Source of the DNA: Candidatus Acetothermia bacterium
GTDB taxonomy: Bacteria > Bipolaricaulota > Bipolaricaulia > RBG-16-55-9 > JANLFV01
Direction of reading: 5' to 3'
NCBI GenBank assembly: GCA_028275195.1
Contig: JAPWVC010000078.1
Location: forward strand, 1 to 6,152
Length of the DNA: 6,152 bases
The stretch's first letter is position 1. Every line of letters begins with the position of its first letter. A model generated the notes under the pieces. That model saw only the letters and a list, made by a program, of their open reading frames with translations, had not been told where the DNA came from and ran no database searches. The position numbers and the translations under genes were made by a program. Below, one piece after another: positions 1-5,295 of the stretch.

Positions 1-8
1 GCCGCTTC

Positions 9-845
9 ATGGCCTTCCGGACGGCCACGAGGCTCGGCTGGCAGATCGAGTCCAACTGGACCGACCCCCTTCTCTTCGCCATCTACTCGGTCATCAAGCC
101 GGTTGCGGCCTCCTTGATCCTCGTCTTCATGTATCTGGTGATCACCCGCGGGAGGACGGGGACAGAGCTATTCGCCTACATCTATGTGGGGAACGCCTTC
201 TACATCTTCGTGGGGAATGTCCTCTTCGGGATCAGTTGGGTGATCCACGACGACCGCGAGCATTATGAGATGCTGAAATACATCTATCTCTCGCCGGTCC
301 GGATCTACATCTACCTCCTAGGCCGGGGGATGGCCAAGCTCTTCATCTCCGCGATCTCTGTGGCCATTACCCTGGCCTTCGGGGCCCTCCTCCTTGGGGT
401 GCCGCTTCGCATCACCAGCATCGACTATCCTTACCTCTTCGCGGGGCTGAGCCTCGGCCTGGGCGGGATCGTGGCCTTCGGGATCATCCTCGCCGGGGTC
501 TGCCTGATCACCGCCCGCCACTCCGGGGGGATCAGCGAAGCAATAGCCGGGGCCTTCTATCTTCTGTGCGGGGTGGTCTTCCCTTTGGATGTCCTCCCCC
601 GCTGGGCCCGGGCCATCGGGCTGGTGCTACCACCTACTTACTGGATCGAGGCGATGCGCCGGGCGGCCTTAGGGGAAGAGATCAGGGGCGTGAGCCAGAC
701 CCTAGGGAGGCTCTCCGACGGGGCGCTCTTGCTCGTGCTACTGGGGACGACCCTCGGGCTGGCGGCCCTCTCCCACCTCTTCTTCCAATGGGCGGAGCAA
801 AGGGCCCGCCGGCGCGGGCTGCTCGATCAGCGGACGAACTACTGA
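9..845 (+). CDS. ABC-2 type transporter permease (start possibly upstream of window)
   Basis: Integral membrane subunit of an ABC exporter; it would pair with an ATPase that is not in this window. The 278 residues hold about six hydrophobic segments (roughly 23-45, 53-79, 105-131, 141-168, 175-207, 239-261). A loop with DDREHYEMLKYIYLSPV (81-97) matches the cytosolic 'E-x-LE-x-LYxSP' region of ABC-2 permeases. The segment GVVFPLDVLPRW (188-199) followed by LPPTYWIEAMRRA (207-219) is the typical re-entrant or C-terminal signature of the family. The tail is basic (RARRRG). Length fits the usual 250-280 residues. The ATG at 9 is the first in view, but the frame stays open to the window edge and the eight bases before it hold no ribosome binding site, so the true start may lie further left. 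The family is clear; the substrate cannot be read from the sequence. Confidence 0.88.
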   Translation: MAFRTATRLGWQIESNWTDPLLFAIYSVIKPVAASLILVFMYLVITRGRTGTELFAYIYVGNAFYIFVGNVLFGISWVIHDDREHYEMLKYIYLSPVRIYIYLLGRGMAKLFISAISVAITLAFGALLLGVPLRITSIDYPYLFAGLSLGLGGIVAFGIILAGVCLITARHSGGISEAIAGAFYLLCGVVFPLDVLPRWARAIGLVLPPTYWIEAMRRAALGEEIRGVSQTLGRLSDGALLLVLLGTTLGLAALSHLFFQWAEQRARRRGLLDQRTNY

Positions 846-1092
846 GAGCCGCGCCCTCGCCCGGGTCCGGTGCCGGCGGCGGGCTGGCCCGAGCTGGCGC
901 TGGAGGAGCTGGAGCCTCCTCTTCAATTCCGCGGTCATCGCCCGGATTCTAGGGCGGTAAAGCACTTGCTTCAGTAACCCCGGCTACGGTAGGCCGCTCA
1001 TCTTATGTCATCTCCGCTCCGTGGTGAGGTTACCGTTGACCCACCTAGTTGATTGAGGGTGCGGGCCGGAGGCCGTATGCTCAGATTGGACG
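846..1092. other. intergenic region between ABC permease and lipM
   Basis: 247 bases with no convincing gene. The first part is very GC-rich and holds two modest hairpins. One spans 902-922 (GAGGAG at 903-908 with CTCCTC at 916-921, plus one G-T pair). The other spans 937-958 (seven pairs, ATCGCCC with GGGCGGT, eight-base loop). Neither is followed by a T run, so neither is a clear intrinsic terminator, although they may help end the permease transcript. The part after about 975 is richer in A and T and leads into the lipM promoter candidate. The permease frame stays open after its TGA as far as a TAA at 975-977, but I see no start signal or recognisable protein there. Confidence 0.6.
1053..1081 (+). 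promoter_or_regulatory. candidate promoter of lipM
   Basis: TTGAGG (1053-1058, four of six matches to TTGACA) and TATGCT (1076-1081, four of six matches to TATAAT including the key TA...T positions) are separated by exactly 17 bases. Transcription would start near 1088, only about five bases before the lipM ATG, which fits the lack of a well-placed ribosome binding site there. The same TATGCT hexamer recurs before tatA. This is a consensus match by eye only. Confidence 0.42.
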
Positions 1093-1899
1093 ATGAGGCC
1101 GACTTGGAGGCTGATCAGATCCGGCCCGGGCGCCCCGGCCTGGAATATGGCCCTCGATGAGGCGCTCTGGCATGCATTCCCTAAGCTCGGGCGGCCGACC
1201 CTAAGGCTCTACCGCTGGGAGAGGCCGGCGGTCTCGATCGGGTATGCCCAGCGGGCGAGCGCCTTCGATCTTGGGGCCTGCGCCCGGCTCGGGCTCGAGT
1301 TCATCCGCCGCCCGACCGGAGGGAGAGCCATCCTCCACCTCCCCCATGAGCGCGAGCTGACCTACAGCCTCGTCCACCCCGTGGCGGGACTCGGGGGCGT
1401 CCGGGAGTCCCACCGGCTGATCGCGGAGGCAGTGGCCCTCGGGCTGAGGCGGCTCGGCCTGCCCGCGGAGGTGAATGCCCGGCCGGGCTCCCTTCCCGCT
1501 TCCTCGGAGGCCTGCTTCGAGGCCCCCTCTTACCATGAGCTGACCATCGCGGGGAAGAAGGTGGCAGGGATGGCCCAGGTGCGGGACCGGCTGGCCTTGC
1601 TCGAGCAGGGCTCGCTCCCGCTCGAGCTGGACCTAGACCGGCTCGCAGCGGTCTTCAGCCAAGCTGGGCCCCGAGGCTCCCCCCGAGAGGCCCTCATTGC
1701 GCTCCTCCGGCAGAGAGCCGCAGGGCTCCGCGAGTTCAGACCCCTCGAGCTGGAGGAGCTCGAGGCAGCCATCTGCGCTGGGTTCAGCGCCCGGTTCGGG
1801 ATCGAGTTGGAAGAGGCTCCTCCTACCCCGGAGGAGCTAGAGCTGGCGGCAGAGCTGGAGAGGAAGTACAAGAGCCCGGAGTGGAACCTCCGGAGGTGA
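1093..1899 (+). CDS. lipM: LipM-type octanoyltransferase (lipoate-protein ligase A family)
   Basis: Cytosolic enzyme of the BPL/LplA/LipB fold. LipM proteins move an octanoyl group from acyl carrier protein to a lipoyl domain such as GcvH, the first step of endogenous lipoate assembly before sulfur insertion by LipA. The 268 residues start with RLI-SG-...WNMALDEAL (6-25), followed by the lipoyl-binding RRPTGGRAILH (72-82). Next comes CFEAPSYHEL (141-150), whose Cys141 lines up with the acyl-carrying cysteine of LipM, then GKKVAGMAQVR (154-164) with the conserved lysine Lys156, and QGSLPL (172-177). The C-terminal KYKSPEWN (259-266) is also typical. Length is close to known LipM (about 280). 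The ATG at 1093 is the only reasonable start: the upstream frame meets TGA at 1054 with no ATG, GTG or TTG between. GGAGG at 1068-1072 is too far away to serve it. A true ATP-dependent lipoate ligase is the main alternative; the Cys motif favours LipM. Confidence 0.83.
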   Translation: MRPTWRLIRSGPGAPAWNMALDEALWHAFPKLGRPTLRLYRWERPAVSIGYAQRASAFDLGACARLGLEFIRRPTGGRAILHLPHERELTYSLVHPVAGLGGVRESHRLIAEAVALGLRRLGLPAEVNARPGSLPASSEACFEAPSYHELTIAGKKVAGMAQVRDRLALLEQGSLPLELDLDRLAAVFSQAGPRGSPREALIALLRQRAAGLREFRPLELEELEAAICAGFSARFGIELEEAPPTPEELELAAELERKYKSPEWNLRR

Positions 1900-1977
1900 G
1901 GCCGCTCTTGCAGTAGAGGGGAGGGGGCCTTGACCCCCTCGGGCAGTGGTGCTAGAGTGAAGGGCGGCCGGTTTTTT
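1900..1977 (+). terminator. intrinsic terminator of lipM with nested hairpin
   Basis: Directly after the lipM stop, GGCCGCTCTT (1900-1909) pairs with AAGGGCGGCC (1960-1969): ten continuous pairs including one G-T. Two bases later comes a run of six T (1972-1977). The 50-base loop contains its own GC hairpin, GAGGGGG (1921-1927) with CCCCCTC (1934-1940) around a six-base loop. Stem plus T run is the form of a Rho-independent terminator, although the loop is unusually long. Folding was done by eye. Confidence 0.58.
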
Positions 1978-1985
1978 GATATGCT
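1977..1985 (+). promoter_or_regulatory. candidate extended -10 promoter of the tatA-sucC-murF operon
   Basis: TATGCT at 1980-1985 is preceded by TGA at 1977-1979, giving the TGn form of an extended -10 element. The -35 position at 17-base spacing (GTGAAG, 1957-1962) is weak, with three of six matches, which an extended -10 can compensate. Transcription would begin near 1992, leaving a leader of about 30 bases that includes the tatA ribosome binding site. The element directly abuts the T run of the lipM terminator, in a locally AT-rich patch. Confidence 0.4.
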
Positions 1986-2006
1986 AAGCCCGAGCTTGGC
2001 TTGAGG

Positions 2007-2014
2007 AAAGGAGG
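2007..2014 (+). promoter_or_regulatory. strong ribosome binding site of tatA
   Basis: AAAGGAGG is fully complementary to the bacterial 16S rRNA 3' end (CCUCCUUU) and sits nine bases before the ATG at 2024. It fixes that start and suggests high translation of the first gene of the operon. By contrast lipM has no such site. Confidence 0.85.
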
Positions 2015-2023
2015 GGACCGGAG

Positions 2024-2254
2024 ATGTTCGGGAACATCGGGCTCCCGGAGCTCATACTGATCCTGGCGATCGTGCTCCTCATCTTCGGGGCGAACAAGGT
2101 CCCGGAGATCGCCCGCTCCCTAGGGAAGGGCGTCCGTGCCTTCCGGGATGAGGCCCAGAAGCTCCGCCGCGAGGTGGAACTCGAGGCCAAGAAGGAAGAG
2201 GAGGAGAAGAAGATCGAGGGGATCAAGGAGATCGAGCCGGTGAAGAAGGAGTGA
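2024..2254 (+). CDS. tatA: Sec-independent protein translocase subunit TatA/TatE
   Basis: Small membrane protein that assembles at the TatBC receptor to let folded proteins, usually with twin-arginine signals, cross the cytoplasmic membrane. In 76 residues it shows the whole TatA plan: a short N-terminal part ending in LPEL with polar Glu9 at the start of the membrane helix, a single transmembrane helix (about 8-21), the FG hinge (21-22), and an amphipathic helix beginning KVPEIARSLGKGVRAFR (25-41). The tail is highly charged and Lys/Glu-rich (about 45-76). A TatB identity is less likely given the short length and the FGANKVPEI hinge. No tatB or tatC lies in this window, so the rest of the translocase must be elsewhere. 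It is the first gene of a tight operon with sucC and murF; sucC begins three bases after its stop. Confidence 0.92.
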   Translation: MFGNIGLPELILILAIVLLIFGANKVPEIARSLGKGVRAFRDEAQKLRREVELEAKKEEEEKKIEGIKEIEPVKKE

Positions 2255-2257
2255 GGC

Positions 2258-3394
2258 GTGAAGCTCCACGAGTATCAGGGGAAGGAGCTCTTCAAGCGGG
2301 TCGGGATCCCCATTAACGAGGGGCGAGTGGTCACAAGCCCCGAGGAGGCCGAAGAGGCCGCCCGAGCCTTGGGTTGCCCAGTGGTGGTCAAGGCCCAGGT
2401 CCTCGTCGGGGGGCGAGGGAAGGCAGGGGGAGTGAGGCTGGCCTCCACTCCTGAGGAGGCGCGGGCCTACGCCTTGGCGATCTTGGGGATGAACATCAAG
2501 GGCGAGCCCGTGAAGAGGGTCTTAGTCGCGAAGGCCGAGGAGATCGCCCGGGAGTATTACTTGGGGATCACGCTCGACCGGGCCAAGCGGCTGCCAGTGA
2601 TGATCTTCTCCCCTTCAGGGGGGATGGAGATCGAGGAGGTGGCAAGGATTGACCCGGGGGCGATCTTCCGGTTCCATATCCACCCCCTGGAGGGGCCCCA
2701 CCCTTATCAGATCAGGAATCTCCTCCTCAAGGCGGGGATCGACAGGGGCCTCCAGGGCGAGCTCGCCTCGATCTTTTCTAAGCTCTACCAGGCCTTCACT
2801 CAATACCAGGCAAGCCTGGTGGAGATCAACCCTCTGGCCCTTACCCCGGCAGGGAGCTTCGTGGCCCTCGATGCCAAATTCATCATCGACGATGATGCTC
2901 TCCCGCGGCTGGGGGAGCTCGCCTCTTGGAGGGATGCTGACTCCGAGAGCCCCCAAGAGCGGGCGGCCCGCGAGGCCGGGCTGAACTATGTGAAGCTGGA
3001 CGGGAATATCGGGATCATCGGGAACGGCGCGGGACTGGTGATGGCGACTCTCGACCTCGTGGCGGCCTTGGGGGGCAGGCCGGCGAACTTCCTCGATATC
3101 GGCGGTGGCGCCCGAGCCTCACAGATCGAGAAGGCGCTGGAGATCGTGCTCTCTGACCCTCAGGTCAAGGGGATCTTCCTCAACATCTTTGGGGGGATCA
3201 CCCGCTGCGACGAGGTTGCCCGCGGGCTCGTGGAGGCCTGGAAGAAGCTCCAAGCCCAGGCCAAGCTCCCCCTCGTGGTCCGGCTCACCGGGACGAACGA
3301 GGAGGAGGGACGGGCGATCCTCCTCGAGCAGGGGATCGCACCCGTAGCGACGATGGAGGAAGGGGCCCGAAGGATCGTGGAGTTGGTCCATTGA
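2258..3394 (+). CDS. sucC: succinyl-CoA synthetase (ADP/GDP-forming) beta subunit
   Basis: Beta subunit of the TCA-cycle enzyme interconverting succinyl-CoA plus NDP and phosphate with succinate, CoA and NTP. The ATP-grasp domain starts with the family's MKLHEYQGKELF (1-12), then VVVKAQV (42-48) with Lys45, the nucleotide loop GGRGKAGGV (51-59) and EYYLGITLDR (99-108). The metal/nucleotide segment LVEINPLAL (187-195) and ALDAKFIIDDDA (203-214) follow. The C-terminal ligase-CoA domain has LDGNIGIIGNGAG (247-259), FLDIGGGA (278-285), NIFGGITRCDEVA (309-321) and VRLTGTNEEEGRAIL (341-355). At 378 residues it is a normal length. The start is GTG at 2258, served by AAGGAG (2246-2251) inside the end of tatA. 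Residue 20, where E. coli has Pro and GTP-specific animal subunits have Gln, appears to be Asn, so nucleotide preference is open. The alpha-subunit gene sucD, normally directly downstream, is absent; murF follows instead. Malate-CoA ligase beta (MtkA) is a close relative and a less likely alternative. Confidence 0.93.
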   Translation: MKLHEYQGKELFKRVGIPINEGRVVTSPEEAEEAARALGCPVVVKAQVLVGGRGKAGGVRLASTPEEARAYALAILGMNIKGEPVKRVLVAKAEEIAREYYLGITLDRAKRLPVMIFSPSGGMEIEEVARIDPGAIFRFHIHPLEGPHPYQIRNLLLKAGIDRGLQGELASIFSKLYQAFTQYQASLVEINPLALTPAGSFVALDAKFIIDDDALPRLGELASWRDADSESPQERAAREAGLNYVKLDGNIGIIGNGAGLVMATLDLVAALGGRPANFLDIGGGARASQIEKALEIVLSDPQVKGIFLNIFGGITRCDEVARGLVEAWKKLQAQAKLPLVVRLTGTNEEEGRAILLEQGIAPVATMEEGARRIVELVH

Positions 3395-4776
3395 GGTGCC
3401 TAAACTCAAGGGGGTTAGAGCTTGACTGGATCGCACAGGTTACGGAGGGAAGCCTCCATAATTATCGCCAGGTAGAGATCACTGGCTTTTCCATCGACTC
3501 CCGGAAGATCAAGCCCGGCGAGGTCTTCATCGCCCTCAAGGGGGAGCGGACCGATGGCCACCTCTTCTTGGAAGAGGCCTTCCGGAGAGGCGCGAGCGGG
3601 GCGATCGTCTCCCGCGCGGTCGAGGCCCCGGGTGCCTTCAACCTCATCGAGGTCGAGGATACTAAGGCAGCCTTGCAGGCCCTGGCGCGGGCCTATCGCC
3701 GCACCTTCCGGATCCCGATCGTGGCGGTGACTGGCTCCTCGGGGAAGACGACGACAAAGGAGCTGCTCTATGTGATCTTGGCCGAGCGGTTCCGGGCCTA
3801 CCGCTCCCCGGGGAATTACAATACGGAATACGGCCTCCCGCTCGCGATCCTCGCGATGCCCCAAGACACAGAGGTCGGGATCTTCGAGCTGGGGCTCCAG
3901 CGGCCGGGAGATATCGCGGAATTGGCCGAGATCCTCGAGCCGACTGTCGGGATCATCACGAGCATCGGGGAGGCCCATCTCGGCTTCTTCCGCGACCTTG
4001 AGGAGCTGGCACAGAACAAGTGGGAGCTGATCGCTCGCCTCCCTCAAGATGGCCTGGCGATCTTGAACCTCGACTCCCCCCATCTGCGCCAGCGCCGAGG
4101 GCAGTTCGGGCGGGTGGTCGGGTTCGGGCTCGAGGCCGAGGCGGATTACAAGGGCTCCCAGCTCGACGAGACGAGCCTGGAGGGCCTCCGGTTTACCATT
4201 AGCTCGCCTCGGGGGAACTTCGCCATCGAGAGCCGGCTCCTCGGGCGGTTCAATGCCTACAACATCCTGGCCGCGGCGGGAGCGGCCCTGGAACTGGGAG
4301 CTTCTCTCGAAGATGTCCAAAGGGCCGTAGTGGCCTTCCGGCCCATCCCCCACCGGATGGAGCTCCGCCGCTCCGGGCTTGGGCTGATCCTCGATGACTC
4401 CTACAATGCCAATCCCACGGCGGTCAGGGAGGCATTGCTCGCCCTGGCCAAGCTTGGGACCGCTCATCGGAAGGTCCTGGTCCTGGGGGACATGCTCGAG
4501 CTGGGGGAGTGGGCGGTCGAGGCCCATCGCCAGCTCGCGGAGCCGATCGCCCAGGCGGGCGTCGAGCTAGTCTTCACCCTGGGCGGGCTGGCCGCCGAGA
4601 CGGGGAAGGCCCTCCAAGAGCGAGGCTGGGCGGAGAGGGTCGTGATCACCCGGAGTCACGACGAGCTTAAAGAGGCCCTCCTCGCCCGCCTCAGGGATGG
4701 CCGGAACTTGATCCTGGTGAAGGGCTCGCGAGCGATGGAGTTAGACAAGCTTGTCGAGACCCTTATCTGCGGCTAA
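3391..4776 (+). CDS. murF: UDP-N-acetylmuramoyl-tripeptide--D-alanyl-D-alanine ligase
   Basis: Cytosolic ligase that uses ATP to join D-Ala-D-Ala to the UDP-MurNAc-tripeptide, the last soluble step of peptidoglycan precursor synthesis. It has the three Mur ligase domains. The N-terminal UDP-substrate part includes FSIDSRKIKPGEVFIALKGER (33-53). The central ATPase has TGSSGKT (114-120), GNYNTEYGLPLAIL (141-154), FELGLQRPGDI (165-175) and ITSIGEAHLGFF (189-200). The C-terminal domain has DDSYNANPTAVREAL (335-349, diagnostic of MurF), VLVLGDMLELG (362-372) and ILVKGSRAMEL (441-451). Length 461 is usual. The start is read as TTG at 3391, overlapping the sucC TGA by four bases, with GGAG (3379-3382) eight bases ahead; no ATG or GTG lies in this frame before the conserved region. 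It stands apart from the usual mur/division gene cluster and is probably translated by coupling to sucC. Its 3' end overlaps the opposite-strand Nudix gene by 36 bases. Confidence 0.94.
   Translation: MRCLNSRGLELDWIAQVTEGSLHNYRQVEITGFSIDSRKIKPGEVFIALKGERTDGHLFLEEAFRRGASGAIVSRAVEAPGAFNLIEVEDTKAALQALARAYRRTFRIPIVAVTGSSGKTTTKELLYVILAERFRAYRSPGNYNTEYGLPLAILAMPQDTEVGIFELGLQRPGDIAELAEILEPTVGIITSIGEAHLGFFRDLEELAQNKWELIARLPQDGLAILNLDSPHLRQRRGQFGRVVGFGLEAEADYKGSQLDETSLEGLRFTISSPRGNFAIESRLLGRFNAYNILAAAGAALELGASLEDVQRAVVAFRPIPHRMELRRSGLGLILDDSYNANPTAVREALLALAKLGTAHRKVLVLGDMLELGEWAVEAHRQLAEPIAQAGVELVFTLGGLAAETGKALQERGWAERVVITRSHDELKEALLARLRDGRNLILVKGSRAMELDKLVETLICG
4741..4776. other. tail-to-tail overlap of murF and the Nudix gene, with palindrome
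   Basis: The last 36 bases of murF (stop TAA at 4774-4776) are also the end of the opposite-strand Nudix gene (stop complementary to TTA at 4741-4743). Inside lies the perfect 12-base palindrome GACAAGCTTGTC (4744-4755). It is codon-aligned in both genes, so both strands read Asp-Lys-Leu-Val. No T run or stable hairpin terminator is visible for either gene here, so transcripts of the two operons are expected to overlap. Confidence 0.85.
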
Positions 4777-5295
4777 GGCCAGCCCCATCACTAGGCCGAT
4801 GATTGTCTTGGCGTCCTCCAGCTCGCCCCGGAGGAGCATCTGTTTCGCCTCAGCGAAGGTGAAGGCCCGCACCTCAAGCGATTCTTCCTCCGCGGGCCTA
4901 GCCCCAGGCCGGGGCTCGAGCCCTCTTGCGAGGAAGAGGAGCATCCGCTCGTCGCAGAACCCGGGGGTGGTGTAGAACTCCGCCAATTTTCGCCACTCCC
5001 GGGCGCGGTAGCCGGTCTCCTCCTCCAGCTCGCGCTTGGCGCACTCTAGCGGCTCCTCCCCCGGCTCGATCGTCCCCGCGGGAAGCTCCCAGATCTCCTT
5101 ATCGATAGGCGCGCGATACTGCCGCACTAGCAAGACCTTCCCATCCAAGAGGGGGACAATCGCCACCGCCCCGGGATGGCGGACGACTTCCCGGTCGTGG
5201 ATTCGGTCGCCCACCCCTCGAACCTGGAGGAGATCTAGCCGGACTAAGCGGCCGCTGTAGAGCCTCCGTGAGGAGATGAGCCGCGGCCTAAGCAT
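4741..5295 (-). CDS. Nudix hydrolase, ADP-ribose pyrophosphatase type
   Basis: Cytosolic Nudix enzyme expected to split ADP-ribose (or a related nucleoside diphosphate sugar) into AMP and ribose 5-phosphate. In 184 residues it has an N-terminal dimerisation strand region (about 10-40), then REVVRHPGAVAIVPL (35-49), VLLVRQYRAPIDKEIWELPAG (54-74) and a complete Nudix box from Gly74 to Tyr96 with Glu80, Arg88-Glu89 and Glu92-Glu93 as the metal-binding set. YTTPGFCDERMLLFLA (108-123) follows; the proline about 15 residues after the box is the mark of the ADP-ribose subgroup. I see no CoA-diphosphatase signature. The ATG at 5295 overlaps the end of panB by eight bases; a short AAAGG (5299-5303) sits only three bases before it, so translation may depend on panB. 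The 3' end runs 36 bases into murF on the other strand. Substrate choice within the family is inferred. Confidence 0.87.
   Translation of the reverse strand: MLRPRLISSRRLYSGRLVRLDLLQVRGVGDRIHDREVVRHPGAVAIVPLLDGKVLLVRQYRAPIDKEIWELPAGTIEPGEEPLECAKRELEEETGYRAREWRKLAEFYTTPGFCDERMLLFLARGLEPRPGARPAEEESLEVRAFTFAEAKQMLLRGELEDAKTIIGLVMGLALAADKGLDKLV

Noticed and set aside
566..965. Open frames on both strands over the ABC permease end and following gap (566-952 +, 738-965 -)
   Set aside because: Both mostly overlap the permease gene in other frames, are rich in Gly/Ala/Pro/Arg, and have no recognisable domain or good ribosome binding site.
846..977. In-frame open stretch after the permease TGA (43 codons, GTG at 870, TAA at 975), possible read-through or small protein
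   Set aside because: No ribosome binding site before the GTG and no selenocysteine-type or read-through context recognised. An open run of this length is common in GC-rich DNA.
1036..1041. TTGACC as a -35 element upstream of lipM
   Set aside because: At 17-base spacing the -10 position is GTGCGG, which does not fit. The TTGAGG/TATGCT pair is much better.
1077..1160. 27-codon ATG frame overlapping the lipM start, four bases after GGAGG
   Set aside because: Its ATG falls within the likely -10 box, so it would be upstream of the transcript start, and it runs out of frame through the conserved lipM N-terminus. It would become a leader peptide candidate only if transcription starts further upstream.
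1743..1765. Nine-base inverted repeat CCTCGAGCT / AGCTCGAGG in lipM
   Set aside because: It falls in a low-complexity run of Leu and Glu codons (CTC, CTG, GAG) that generates such pairs easily; about 0.25 such repeats are expected by chance in 6 kb even without that bias.
2756..2767. 12-base palindrome GGCGAGCTCGCC in sucC
   Set aside because: Roughly one or two perfect 12-base palindromes are expected in a window this size, and it lies in ordinary coding sequence.
3415..4527. Long open frame of 370 codons on the - strand across murF
   Set aside because: It is antisense to a fully recognisable murF and has the Pro/Arg/Gly/Leu-rich, low-structure composition of a high-GC shadow frame. No family motif is visible.
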